Origin: Calliopsis andreniformis
Lineage: Eukaryota; Arthropoda; Insecta; Hymenoptera; Andrenidae
DNA: 64,000 nucleotides
Assembly: GCF_051401765.1 (NCBI RefSeq)
Contig: NC_135071.1
Span: forward strand, 9,154,961 to 9,218,960
Direction: 5' to 3'
The notes beneath the pieces are model-generated. The model saw only the letters and a program-made list of their open reading frames with translations. It was not told where the DNA came from and searched no databases. The position numbers and the translations under genes are program-made. Positions 39,501 through 54,500 of the stretch are shown here, piece by piece; positions within the stretch are counted from its first letter, which is position 1; every line of letters begins with the position of its first letter.

Positions 39501-42500
39501 AGGGGATGCCCATTTTGTTTAACTCGATTCTCAAATTTTAAATTGTTTAATGACTACAAGGAAGTATTTATAAAAATGTACCTATTTAAGTACTTGGCAT
39601 GTCAAATATAAGTCCTTCACAGGCTAAAGTAATTAGATATAAAGTAATTCGAGGGTTTCAAAGTTCAATGTTAAACTACTTAATTGCTCCTTAACTTTTT
39701 ATATTTAAAATAAATATCAATACTGCATTTCTTAGCAGTAACAAACAAAAAACTTAAGTTAAATTTTGATTTCGATTGACATCTACATATATGGCTACAA
39801 AGGGAAAGAAAGGGTTAGAAAATGTCACCTTTTTATCAATGAAACATTAACACAGTTAATACTTTAACAAAGTATTTAACAGTAGATACTTTAACAAAGA
39901 AACAAAAAGCCTTACGTAAACGTGGTCCTTTCTTAAAAATATTAAAGAAAGAAAAAAGGTAATGGGATCATTTTCCCTGTAGGAACCGGACTATAGAGGT
40001 TAACGTTTTTTATTCCAATATTTATCTTCCATACGTATGGAAGCAACTACCGCAAAACAGGTTTCTGTTCCCCTTATCTATTTTATAATAACGTTTCCTG
40101 TCTTTCTTATCTCTTCCATTCGTTTCTGTGCACGAGTATAGATTATATTCGCTGTAAAAGTACTGAGAAGGATAAGATTTTCTACACTACAAGCATTCTA
40201 TTCATAAAACGTAAATAACAACGTATTATTGAGATTAGATGTACAAGACGTTTCTTGTAAGAAATTACTTCAGAAACTTAGCTTTCTAATAATCAACTCT
40301 AAGTAAATGGACAGGTGGTCACGGTTTACTAATAATGCATATGTTATGTGCTCGTTGTCCATCGTTGAAAAACAGGTCATGACAGATATTATTCGAAAGC
40401 AAATGATTAAGTACAATTGATTGAAATTGGGAGAGCAATGAATCACTTGGGAGATGGGATAGAAACAGGGCTCAAACAGAATCAGATACTCGCTGCTTGT
40501 CAGGGTTGATTAAGATATGGCGAATTACATCCGTGGATACGTATGCAACATTGACGTAATCGTTATAACAATGCTAGCGAGATATGCGATACTCCCTCTT
40601 TTCGATTCCAGGATCGATTAAACATTATCCCGAAGGGTGAACGAACGGTTATTAATTTATCCGCTTTAATCTTCTTCAGTCGGCACATATGCTAACCCGC
40701 TTAAGTATTAATTATAATACGTTGAAACTGGTCCACTCACTGACTTTTCCTCTCCATCGCGCCAAGATTCCATTTTGAATTTATTAGCGATCGCGAAGAG
40801 GTGAACGTGCAGTTTATGCGATACGTTGCTTACACATTTATGAAACTGAGTAACGTCTACTAAAATGTCACTTAATCCAAACCGACTGTCGCGTCGTACT
40901 CACCAACAACTTCAAGATAACCAGTCTGACTTTTCATAGGATCCGTATTAATTTGACACATGTACCATCCTCTGTCAGACTCCCTCACCTCTCGGATGTG
41001 GAGGAACCATGTGTGATGATCGCTGTGGGAGACAGCTATTCGATGGTTTTTCGTAATTACGTGGCTGGCTATTGTCAGTATCGTTTGCGTATCTATGCGT
41101 AGCCACGCCACCTGGAACAAATCGATGACGGTTTACAATTTACTGAGTAAAATGAGGCAAGAGTGTCGTCACACTCGAGAAAATTAATTTACAGCGGTGA
41201 ACCTGCAGATTAGTCACACCATCACCGATTTCGATGTTCTTGAAATACATTTTCAAGGTCATCATTCGGGACAATTTTTCCTGTACATTATAATAGGCGA
41301 TCAGCCTCAGTTTCAAAATAATTGCATGAAACTATTGCTACTATTACATTAAATTTTGCTTATACTATGCTTTCTTGAGAGAGTATGCTGTTCTTACAAA
41401 CATAGCACGGGCCCAGCAACCAATATCATGAGAGGTAGGCTATTTAGCTGTAATTGTCGAGTTCGAGCATTGTTTTCGAAGCCTTTACTCAGAGGAATAA
41501 GTTGACCAAGTGAACAAGTCCACAAAAAATCGCCCAAGCGACCCAGCACCTTTTAAGGACCTAATAGGTTTAAGTTAACCTAATGGACAAGGATCACCTA
41601 AATATAATTATTTTACATTACAAAGTGGAGGAATTAGAATGTAAGATAGTTAGGTTTGGGTTACCTGTGCCCGTTGGTCCAACTTAGATTTTTTGGTTCT
41701 TATAAGGAGAAATTCTTATGAAACTTATTTCACATATGCTGTCACGAACGTGTACGTGTAAACAAAATTTAATGTAGTAGTAGCAACAGTTTCCTGCGAA
41801 TATCTCAAAAACTAAGGCCGATTGCTGCTTATACAGAATGAGTCACGCGACTGTATAACCTGAATTTTCTTGTAAATTATTTCTTGTATGAAAAAATGTT
41901 TCAAGCAAATGTTGTTTGATATCAAGAGTATGTTCCTCTTTAATACGTTCTCCTCAATACCAAAGAATTCTCGTTTAAAACATTTTTTCATATAATAAAT
42001 AGTTTACAAGAAAATTCAGATGATACAGTTGCATGAGTCACCCTGTATACAGAGTAGTCCACTTAAGTAAAACCACCTAAATGTTTCTCTTTCTAATTGT
42101 GATGACAAAAAATATTTTACTTGTAATTTTAGTGACCAATTGACCAATGTACTGTAAGGAATGTTTCTTTTTTAACACAATTGGAATAGATACGTAGGTG
42201 GCCTTATTTAAGTAGATCACTCTGTATATAGGAAAAATTTGTTCAAAACATTGATTTCTACACAAATTTAAAATTCATCGAAATCGGTGACGTTGTGACT
42301 AATCTGCAAACTCACCTTTTAAGAAAATATAGAATTACAAACACATCAAACGTGGTTACAGAGAACGGTGAAAGAAAATTGATTATTTAATACACATATA
42401 TTTAACCTAGCCTCATGTTTATAACGACAAATTTGAGAGACAGGTTTTAATATTCATCAGACCTGTTGAAATTCCGACAAAAAATGTTAATTTTGTCGGC

Positions 42501-45500
42501 GTCGGTATATTTTCTCCGCTTTTGTCACTTGACGTTTCCATTAATTCCGTGGAACTTGTATTGCATCTCTAACTGCAGAAATGATACGGCGTAGTACGTT
42601 TTATGTGGGAAGAGCATGTCAAAATCGATTAGAGAATCCCGTAATTTCTCCTGAAGGATGACATCGGCTTTCATTAAATCGGCGGAGCTCCGACTCGCGT
42701 GCCGCGGGGCAAAAGTCAGCGGCACGTCACTCTAGAAATTGCAGGCTAAAAGATATCCAGGGATAAATGTTTACCCACCGGAATGGCAATTCCATTATCC
42801 TTCGCCTTTGAAGGTAAATGCACGCGCCGCGAACGAAAATATTGCTGGCGCCAATACCAAAGCGTTTGTGCACATGAGCGTAGAAAGTACGTGATCGCAT
42901 GCTGGTATCCGCAATACAAAGGAGAACCTGAAAATACAAATACGCATGTGGACGATCCAGCGTCGCTAAACGAAACAGCCCTGATGCGGTCTTCGTGCGA
43001 ATGGTTTTCAGATTTCTAAGTTTTTTACAAACACGATCACATCCTCGTAGTGGCTTGATTTGCTATAGGCTAACAGACGCGCTTTTGTGCTCGTGCGTGG
43101 GCTCTTCCTTTCTCTATTCCTTCTCCTTTGGCTTTTCCGAACGGTGCCAAAGTGCAACAGCCAAGGGTGTTTACGTTTCCTTTCTTTACCTTCTCCCTTT
43201 CCATGCGGTTAGGCTGAATTGCAAGGTAACTGCAGTTTTCTTCAGCGAGAGTAAGAATTCTAACATCAAACTCCACATTGAGGCGAACAGAAACAAAATA
43301 TAGTTTCAGAATGTATTCGCTTAGAGAAATAAGGTCTATCTTTTATGGGAGACGATATTCTACTGATTTATGGAGGTAATTGAATATGTACAGAACTTGA
43401 TTTATAAGTACTGATAAGAAATTGGTTTTTTTGTTTGTGGTTTATAAGTCGCCAGGAAAGCTTCGTAATGTTTTTAAAATTTTAATGTAAAAATAATGAA
43501 AAGAAAATGATTAGCACAAAGGGAAATGCAGTCCACACTAGAAAAGATGATCATGGATTTCACAACCTAGTGTTTAATAGCTGCATCAACATAGTTCTAA
43601 TCCGCGTGTTATCTATTTAAAAAAATTGGCAACATGATTACAATAATTTCCAACAACGGACAAGTAATTTATTATGAGAATTTAACAGTGTTTATTTTTG
43701 GTGTAGGGGGAGATATATGGCACAATAATTTGTTGCCTATAATATTTCTTCATAATGAGTTAAAAAATTGGTAAAATAAATATTTCTACAGGTTTGACTC
43801 CTTTTCAGATATGATAATACATACCCCCGTATCTCTCTCTCTTTCTTTGGATCAAATTTGTCAAAAATTTAATAACGTCAGTACCCCAGTCACAGTAGCC
43901 AAGGTGCTAAATTTGATAAAATTCCTATAACCCAGTCCAGAGATTTAAAGCAAGATAGATATCAACGTATATACATATGTACAGACAAAATTTAATCATC
44001 GGGTATTTTTGGACTCAGGGGACCTGAAAACATCACGATTTTCAAAAAAGCCAGAATGACAAAAATTTGACCGATATCAATACTTTCCCTCTATTACATT
44101 ATATTAGCACGTTTATTAATGTCATTTCCTCCAAGAAGACTAAGAACAGCGGTTTTCAGATTCAAAATATCGACAAAGGGCAACGGGTTATTAGAAACTA
44201 AAAAGCTTATGCATAAAAAATTCTCTCGTCAGGTTTCATTAGCAAATAATAATGAACTGGAGACCTACAAAGACTACTCCATAATCATACACATTTACAG
44301 TATATTAAGAAGTTTGCAAAAGACATTTATAAATAACTTGACTCCAAGTAGCCACAGATGATCTTAAGTCTCAAACACCTACCCAGAACAAAAAGAGAAC
44401 TTCTTCGTAACACAGGGCATCGTGCTCGAGAGGACTGTATGGATTTTGATGCAGTCGAGGTTTGAGGTACACCGTACGAAAGTTTCTGTCCAACAATAAG
44501 ATAAGTTCCCTGTCTACGTGTGCAGAGGGAAGTTTCTGTTCCGCGGGCATGGTCGTCAAGAGGTTAACAGTCGGGGAGGCAGTTCGCTAGAGAAATTGTG
44601 GGCGGAAGGAAGATTGTCCCGAAAAGGGACAGAGGGCCGACATTAAAAATAATAGGTGACGCATAGTTGCGGACGCGCGGATGGTGTGGCCCTTGGTGTC
44701 TACGTAAATTACAGAAATTCGCCGGAGAAGCAGTAAATACTTGGTTATCATACTTAGCGGAAGCACGGAGGGGCATTACACCTACATTCGCGTGCATCGT
44801 GGCCAGGGATGCCCACAACCATGGATACGGCTTCACCGTTTCCATTCATCGGATTGGATATCAAATGCAATAGTTCATGGTGTGCTTCCGACTAGATGGT
44901 CGACCAGTCCTCGACCTCTACCTCCTAATCCAACCACCCACCGGTTTCACACTGGTCCCTGGCAGATTTACAGACGCCCCGTTTGATATCTACATTCGAG
45001 AGTCCAGGGAGCTGGTTCCACCTGTCCCAGATCTCTGTAAACTTTCCGTCAACTTACGATTCCATGAGACACTATCCAAGATAAATAAACTGAGCTAGCT
45101 CGACGACTAATCGGAGATCTTTCAGTCGAGGTTCCAGTCCTGCCACGACGCTGGATATTATCGCGTAACTTTCTTCACCGTCGCGTATCTAAGTAATGCA
45201 ATGTCTCCAGGTATACTCACGTCACGCTTCTAATTGTATAACTTTCACGCTAAGTTTATTGCCAGCTACTGCAAATAGAGCTCTGTACTGTGTTCGGTTG
45301 TGCGCGAACAATGGGGCCAGACGATATGTTACAGATTATGACAAGTGGAGACGATAGGGGTACTTGCCCATATTTTTGTATCTCTACTTATTTGTGTGTT
45401 TCGAAACTGTTTTTAAAAAGAGAATTCTTATTACAAATATAATACCTACTTTTTTTTAATCTTACACGTTAATAAGTAAATTCAAATATAAGATAATTCC

Positions 45501-48500
45501 TCAGTTTATGCATGAAAGTTCATTTCTTATAACTGATTTTAATCCGGAGGTACGTAATTAGGAACACTGGGTTATGGGCAAGTACCCTAGTTACTTCAAT
45601 TTTTTTCAAATACAATTTGAAATATTATTAAAAGAAATATTTCAATGATGGTTATTTTAGAATTTGTGCGAGTCTAAAATAATATTCTAAGTATTGTTAT
45701 TTTAAAAGTATTCCGATCTGTATTGAAGAAACTCAATATTTTTCTCTGAAAACAAATGTTAAAAATTCTTTTTGCTGACTAGTATAGTCGATTCGCAAAA
45801 GATTCGATAGAATCCCCTATTAATAACAAAAATGAAGAAAGGTGTCGACAGTGTTACCTATTTACAAAGTCACTATGTCAATTTACGTAGTTGGGCGGAC
45901 CATACTTTAATATGGAATGCAGAAACACGTGCATAACTTGAGGCATGCAACGTTATTTATGCGTGTTTGTATGATAGACGAGCGACATGTTTCTAAACTT
46001 CCGTGGCGTGTACAAGTTTAAGAGAAATTTGGTACTTCAGAGGCAGACATAACTTGAATATTGCGGAAAATTTGCTCTATGTATTTAGCACGTACATACA
46101 AGGTATTAAATAATTTGTTTTACGAAGTGATCCTTCGTTTCAGGAGAAAATGAAAATTGTTGACAAGATTCTGTTTCTATGAAATGAACTTTTTCTTCAG
46201 CAAAATCGCAAATGATAGCGGATAATAGTAACAGCCTTTTGAAGAAATTGTTTTAACAGAAAGAATTTCCCATTTTTCATACACAACCGAATGCGACTTT
46301 TTATTGCACCGCAGAGTCGCGAGTGTTCTTCCATTGTAGAATTTGCTAAATGAAAGGGAGCACTTCAGACAACTGCAACATTCCATCCAGCAAACGTAAA
46401 TATGAGTTTTGGTAAAATTTCTTACACGAATCGTAAATTTCTACCTACTCATATTTAGCAACTGAAGCTGATCTTGATATTTGATTGTACTCGTTTCAAG
46501 TCGAAAATGAATTCAATGATGAATGAATGATGATGAAATGAATTCTACAGTAAAATTACAATTATTTAATGTGATCTGTAAAATGCTTTTGTAGTAGTCT
46601 TCCATATCTGAACTTCTTTATCTCAAGGTTCTGTTATCCGAACAGAATGTCTCTTAAGAGGCTATCAACTTGTTCTTTCTTATTACAAAATATATAGTAT
46701 ATGCTATATATACTTTCCTTGTCTTCTAATATTTTAAGAATGCAAAAAGATGCTGATAAAAATCGAAACAAGAATGAAAGTACAATTCATTGTCTATAAA
46801 ATGGTACGTTTATTTTTCAATATAATACCCATTTAGAAATATATATATATATATGTATATTCTTTCTAACAACAAGTTTTTCTATTCTGTCACTGAATCA
46901 GTTGATTATTGATCTAGGATTTCACTTGTTCCTTCACTTAATTGTCCGTGCTTTAAGGACCCTCTTAAGATTTGTTTGCTACTTTGTTCCAGAGTTATTA
47001 AATATTGAGAATGAGTTTAAAATACGTGTGAAATATGTCTCACTTAGATTTTATAAAATAAAACCAGAATGAAACATCAAGGAAATCAGTAGAATAAGTC
47101 TCAAACCAGACACAGTGAAGACAGTAGAATAAATCCCAAGCCAGACACAGCGAAACTAGTAGAATAAGTCCCAAGTCAGACACACTTCAAGCAAATTTTA
47201 AGGATTTTATAAAGAATTAACAACACTAACAAGCAGCCTTAAACACAATTTTGTTATTTTTTATTTTCGTCCTATTTAAAAATGTATAATCACTCTTTAA
47301 AATTTCTGACACCTGTTGTCTAACACCCTGTATACTTTTCTGCGTTAAATGCAATAATACTGACAAAGAAATCGTTCATATACATTTTAAGCGAGTTAAC
47401 ACAGCAAATGAAAGTGTTGATGAGGCCGTATCTTTTTATATTAAAGCATTTGAGGTATTTGAAAAAGAATACTTACATTGAAAAACTAATACACATAATT
47501 TAGCAGCCAAGAGATATGGGATCTTTAAATCCCTTGCAATAGCGAAAATTGTCCATTTTGTTGATTTAAACCAATGAAGTTTATATCGATAAAGTGATGC
47601 ATCATTATTCGAAGACTACTTCATTCTGCCTTTTTATTAGTTTAGATACGAAAAGCTACTCTATAATACTCTACTGTATAATAATGTTGCAATCGAGAAA
47701 TGCAATATTAAAACAAATGAAAAATGGAACTAAAAATGACTTTATTCTTGGAGAATTATTATACACGAGCTGAAGATTCCTAACTCTAAAATTGTATTAA
47801 ATTAATATTTATTGAAGTAGGATTCTCAGATGATTTATTCCCAAACGACTCTTACAGATCATAAAAGAAGAAAGGTTTCAAAACAATGTACAAAAATGAT
47901 TCTGCATAATTTAATAGCAGTGTTAATGGCAGGAACGGATTCCGAATCGAACCTTTCGCTAGACTGGTAGACGTTTTACTCCATTCCGTCTGCATTGAAA
48001 TAAAGTTAGTAAAAGCACTAACCACTAGCAAGCCGTCCAAACTGTCTCGCCTTCAACTTTCCAGGGTCGATTCGCATCCAGGAGAACCACTCTTAAGTTG
48101 TTCGATAACTGTACTGAGCTACTTTGAAACTTACTTCTGCTATAACTTCATTAACGACAGGTAAATGCCTTGCATCGATGGATTACATTTTCAGTCAGCA
48201 AGAAAAATTCAATTTCTCCATTACTCTGTGGAAATAAAAATTTCTCCCCTTAATTTTTCTCAATCATAAGCTCATTTATATCGACAGTTTCAATTTTACT
48301 TTACTTAACTCGATTAATTCAACGTCCATAATTCCGTTACGCTGAAATTAACAATGAAGAAAGAAGACCAGATAAGGATCAAAATAGAGTTGCGATGGGA
48401 TAAAAGTTAAGTCGGAAAAAATGCATAGAGCAGAATTAAATTTATTTCAAACGCATTTCGATCTCACACGAAACGTTACGCAATACGTAACGAATAACTA

Positions 48501-51500
48501 AAGTGAAATTCTACAATACGAAATATGTTTAACAATATCCTCTCGCAATGACAAACGCTATTAGGATGAATCCCAATTTCACCGTCCCATCTGTGTCCAA
48601 GAACAGCTAACAGGACAATTGACCATTCAGTCACTTCGCATCTCCCTAAGCTGGACCTGACCTAACTTCCTCTCTAGGACGTCGTTTCATTTGGCCATAT
48701 TACCATTACACCGACCGAGCATCGGCCACCGCGGTATCAAATGCAAATTTGCTAAAATTGCATGGATTTACTGAATGCGTAAGCTTCGAAGTACAGCAAA
48801 GTTTGAAATAATAACCAAGCGATATCTAATAGAATGTTTATTCACAGGTACACCAGACGAACCCTGAGAGTTCACGCAAGTTTGACAATTTTCTAACAAA
48901 CAGTTTTGGCGAATATAAAACTCTTTCACTGCTGTTGGAATAGATAAGATAGAACACTGATCAGATAAAAATATGAATAACTTCGTGGTGGTTCGTAAAA
49001 TGTTTGTCAGGCAATTAATATGAGAAGCACTGGAGCTGGAGTACCATGTAGTAATGATGAAATATTAAGTTCATTACAACCGTCAAAGTAATCTACGGGT
49101 GGCGGAGCATTAATTACGATCCCAAAGGAGCTACCCGAAATGTCAGTACGAAATGTCATACAACAGTGGCCCGAGTAATCCTCTTCGCCACTCTCTCTTC
49201 ACCTCTTCAACAAACCCTGAGTCAAAGCATTCTCTACATCTTCCCGTTTCAGTTATGCACAAAAGGGTGAAGATCAAACAGAAGCGATGTACTGATCCGT
49301 AATCTGAACACGCTCTGGTATTCCACACATCGATAATGAAATCATATATATGTTAGTGTGATAGAATATGCGTTACCGAATAATTATTTAATGAATTGAA
49401 TATCTTTCATTAGTCATTTCTTTTAAGGACAAATGCAATTCCTATTTTTATTCGTGTCTATAAATAGGACGAATATAATTTAAGGAAAATTAATGCAACT
49501 CAAAAAAAAAAAAAAAACATTACCAATGAAAATTGAAATAAACATACGAGTATGAATAATTGTATATTGTGGATAGTATCATATAGGTCTAAACAAAAAT
49601 ACTATTTAAGAAAAAGTAAAATAACTCAAGAAATTACAAACTTACCAATCTAAATTTAAATAAATGCACAAGCGTGTATGTTTATTGTCGACACTATTAC
49701 ATAGAATAATAAGATTACAATATTGTCACAAAGGTTATAAATTACAATATTGTCAAAATAGCAAGATTACAACACAGTCAAAAATAACTAAGTCTAGATT
49801 AATGGAGGCTTAGGCTTGACTAAGTCTAGATTAATTTCTGCAAATACCTAAGAAAAATATTGTTTTCAATTTATGATTGGTTTTCTTCAAAAGTCACATC
49901 TATTGGGAAGCTTTGGAGTTTACTTTGGCCCAAGAGAATAGTTATCCTTTACAAAATCCTCTCTAAAAGCAGGGAATTATTTCAATGTAGTGTTACTTTC
50001 ACATGCTATAGGGAGTATATAAAAAAATTGCAACTGATCATTTCTTCTGTAACAAGAAATATAAGCTACAAAAGAACGTGTATCATTGTTGCATTGTATA
50101 GAATTTGCTTCGTTCGTCCAATCATTTTGCAAAATGTTTTGCAATTTCCAGTGGAAGTAGTTAAATTCTAACATAACAGTCAGTGTAATAAAAGGTTCTC
50201 AACTGGTTTCTTTTACAGTTACACACAACGGAACAAAATTAAATAGACTTTATACCGACATCATAAAATTTGCATGAGGAGAGGAACTACTTTGCTGTAA
50301 AAACATTTAAATAAACGGTTCGGGAAGTGATTTATTTACTTATCAACGATTTGCACAGACAGCCGTAGTGGAGGCTTGAATGTTGACCTCCCAAATAAAT
50401 CCTTTGAAAGCTATTCGAACGTTCAACTGCGGCGTTGCTTTTACAAACCCTTGAAATTCAACTAATATAAGGCTATTACCTTAGAATCAAAAGCAAGGTA
50501 GGTTTTTACGTGTTCACGTCGATCATCTATCAGCAGTGAGATCAATGATTACAATCTTTCACGTTCGCAGTAAATCTAGATAAGTAAGCAGGGTAGTAAT
50601 TCATTGCATCGTACGAGCCAATACTAGGCACGCAGTTTATATAGCCTAAGGTTGCACGTCCAGGAGCTGAGCTTAACTGCTCTGTGTACAACGAAAGTCG
50701 TAAAAAAAGTGATTCCAGTAAATGAGACAATAAAGCGCTATCTTCATGCATTTACTGCTTTTGCAATCTTGCGTTTTCTTTATAAATACCTTCACGCAGA
50801 GTTTCATGATCTATTAATTCCCGAAATTCCTCGGGACCTCCAAAATTTGAAGATAATGGAAGTATTCAGTTAACTTATTTATAATGTCTTGAATAATCAA
50901 ATATTCTACTATGCTTAATTATTTCGCGAAAATTTTTTCTACGATATCTATAGATATAAATTTATGTGATGTTACTTAAAAAGTAGCTAAACTACCTTGC
51001 CTTGAAGCTCGAGCAACCGTTCGATAAGTATCGTAAAGCGAATTAGAGCTGCAGCAATATCGGAAACAGCATCGGACACTTAAACTCCGACTCCTTCAAC
51101 CTTTTACAGACTTTACGTACTCCGTTTCCTATTTTCTTTATCACTTCAACGAACGTCGCATCATTTCGCTTACGCGCCATTCCAGAGAGGATAAAGATCA
51201 GCTAATTTCACCGCTAAAGTCCAGTTCGAATGTACATTTGCTGGATGGTCACCAAATGCAATGCTGCATTCTAATCGTAATTACCAGAAACAGAGTTATC
51301 CTTTTGCCTTAACGATCGCCCTATAACTTCGCTGACCGTCTGGAAAACGCTAAACGGACCTAGCAAAGCGATAACACGAAGCGACACGATAACACCCAAT
51401 GCATTCGAATAATACTAAGAAAACAACGGGACTCGATAAAAGACTGCTATATGATTGTTGTAAGTGGTACGATTCATCGGTGATACGAACCTCTGCATCT

Positions 51501-54500
51501 GTGCAGATAACATGAGCTCGCTGATATTGTGGAACACGATATATCGTCTATATTCTAAAAATTAGAGTCTAGGTGTGTACTGTAGAACCTCGAAGTTTGA
51601 TCAATTTGAAACTCGAATGAAAAATTTGAGGAAAATTCTGCTTTGAAATTCGAATAAAAACTCGAAAGCTGAGCACGAGTCTTTTTAGTATATAGGGTGT
51701 CCCAGATTTTTTGGCCTTTTAACATAGGTTAAAAAATGTTTTATTAAAAAATTAGAAGAAAAATACGAAATAATAACACATTGATTGGAAATATTTACCT
51801 ACGTTAGTTCCATTTCAATGTGTCGCCCGTTTTTAAAAATACAGGAATAACATCTATGAAAAATTGAACATACTACGTTGCGAATTTCTTCTTTATTTCC
51901 TTTCATTTGTTGACAAACTTTCGTTTATGAAACTACAAATAACGTGAATATCAATATACTCTTCATTCGAAAATTTTCGTGGTATATTATTACTACGAGA
52001 TCGTACAATTTAGTAAACAATATTAGTGCATATTAAGACGATTTGAATTAGTAAACATAGTTTGGATAAGTAAACATAGATAAGAGAAAGGTATAATTAC
52101 CAGGAGAAATACCACTAACATTTTTACTATGAACGAAAATCAGTTTGTTATTATTTCATACTTTTCTTATAATTTTTTAATAAAGCATTTTCGAACCTAT
52201 ATTTATACGACATTTTTCTTTATTTTCGCTCGTAGAATATATTAATACCGTTTGACCGAAAAAACCTGGAACACCTTGTATAATTTCATGTAATATTAAT
52301 GAACTACAACTCTCCACTAGTGAATTTCAGACTAAATATATTAATAGATTAACTGTTATTTAATATTTTTTAGGCGTGTCTGATCATGAATAAAAATATG
52401 TTGAAAAATAAAATTACTGAACTTCTTTTATTATTAAGTATTTAACAATATGATCTTTTAAAATATGCACTTAAAATGTTTCATATTGTATCAGTTTTAG
52501 GGGTCTGGAAAGGATTAATTGAATGTACATTATTTCAAATGGGAACATTTTCTCGAAAGTTGCACCGTATCCTGGAACGAATTGTGTTTGAACTTCGAGG
52601 TTCCACTCTATGTGTTCTGACATTTTTTTCGGTACGTATTACCTTTTTTTTAGAACTGTGTTTTCTTCCATTGTAAGCTCTTTAATAATTGCAGACATAT
52701 AACTGAATGAAATGTAAAGTATCTATATAGTAGCGATTAAAAAGTTTCAGCTATAATCCTTAATTAATTGGAGACCAGTTGTCGCTCATTGGGATTAAAA
52801 ATCACCGTAAAGTGGTAATTGATATTAAACTCGGTAATTATAGAAAATTAATTTTATATGCGTAATCCTGTTACATAATTTTAGTTAATTACTAAGAAAA
52901 TTGCAATAGAACATTTTAGAACGTGTTCCTTCATAGTATAAGTCAATTTACTCGATTTCCATCTCTTCAAATTACTGAAAATGGTTTTTCCAAAGGATAG
53001 ATTTTCCAATAATAAAGAGGTTACTGCACTTTGTGAGATTCAGTTTGCCCGACAGATAAAAACTTTCTGTAGATCCGATACCTCAAAGTTGCCCAAATGC
53101 TGGGGACACTGTGTTAATACAAAAGGTGCCTGTGACGTAGGATAAAAATCGTTTTCGAACAAATTTGTCAAGACTAAACTTTTATGACAGGTTCCCGATT
53201 TCTATTCGATGCGTTCACAAAAACATACAAAACCGTCACAGCAGCATTTTTCGAGGCATGCATCTGCGAGTTTTAAAAATACTTTAATCCTCATCGACCG
53301 AAACATGCTCGTATATACTTAGAGGAAATATTAAAATCGAAATTTCTCGAATTCCCAGCGACTACGAAACAAATTTTAATTACACAAGCAGACCATACAG
53401 TTGATGCTTAATCGAAGGGGTTCGAGAATTCTTCCTCTGGAACTGAATACACATTATTTCCGCAGCGTAATCACTAAATCCCATATTCGTTACTTTAAAT
53501 ATTCACTTTTTCCTTCGCCGCCGTTTGAGCGTACCATAATTGCGGTATTAATTTCTCATTTATCGCATAGTACATCAAAGTGTTCGACAAATTCAAAATA
53601 TTTTCTTTTTCTCCCGCTTTACCTCGCTGCACTTCAATCGCCTAAAAATTAACAAGTTGGATTACGCGCTTGCGAGACTTCACCCGCCTCGAGTGAGTTT
53701 GCTCGTACCAAAGACGCTTCTTTCTATGAAACTTTTAAGTTTGTTAGTTGGCGGTTAACAAGCATCGCGGTTACAGTCCATCGATTCGGGTAGCTTTTGC
53801 GTTAAACTCTTCCTTGATCTTAATTTTAACGTAGGTACACATCAGCTTTTTCCATTATTCTGGTCCAGCGAGAATGTCCCAATATATCAACACAAATTAA
53901 TTGTTTAGAAGAAGCTTTGGTATAAAATTGAAATTCATTGGTAAATTGTGAAACTGTTTTGAATAGCCAAGTTAGCAGTCTCTAGATTGAAACCGCCAGT
54001 CAAGTATAGCTATACAGATAGGCTGGAATACCGAAATGATTGAATTGAATGAGGGCGTTACGAATTAACAGATGCATCGGTTCTTATAGAGAGCTATGGT
54101 TAATCCTGGCTCGAAAAGCGTCCAGTCAAATGGCTCCCGAACTCAGCAAAACGGAGACGGTGTTTGCAAATGAGAAACTGATTCGATGCAATCTGATGCG
54201 CAAGAGTAACCGTATAAATTCAATCTTAACCCTTTTAGTGTCAAGCTACCGATATATCAATAGTTGAATGAAGTGCTAAAATTGCCATGGAGTGATTAAT
54301 CGGTAGCTACTTCACAACTATTCAAACTTTGAAATTTCTTTACTGTTAAACTATTAGAAAGTACACTTTTGGTTGGTGTAGATATTCTGAATGAATTTGT
54401 CGAACTGTGGAAAAAATTTCGTGTTAGTATAGAATTTTTTCTTGATGCATGAAAAATAGATACATATTGACTCAGCAATTTTCTTGACTATACCTATGGT

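Larger units (their letters stand above)
21547..40903 (-). other. Intron of about 19.4 kb between Ig1 and Ig2
   Basis: No supported exon. It contains a hAT-like MITE (24419-24591) beside half of a foldback family (24320-24416), a pogo/Tigger remnant (31680-32770), a long foldback (35225-35915), an inverted pair (38495-38757) and 23-bp tandem units (38840-38905). GC-richer patches near 24780-25170, 27650-28070, 29480-29970, 32840-33300 and 36400-36830 are open in several frames. None shows a recognisable domain; the last is discussed separately. Confidence 0.75.

Noticed and set aside
43840..44060. GGACTCAGGGGACCTGAAAA-containing stretch that looks like dispersed insect repeat sequence
   Set aside because: No second copy or terminal repeat inside this window to support a call.
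44564..45098. Cluster of frames in a GC-rich patch of the 20-kb intron
   Set aside because: Frames on both strands and in several phases, with no family motif. Probably compositional.
46600..46660. AAGGTTCTGTTATCCGAACA resembling a pogo/Tigger terminal repeat
   Set aside because: Too diverged and with no partner end nearby.
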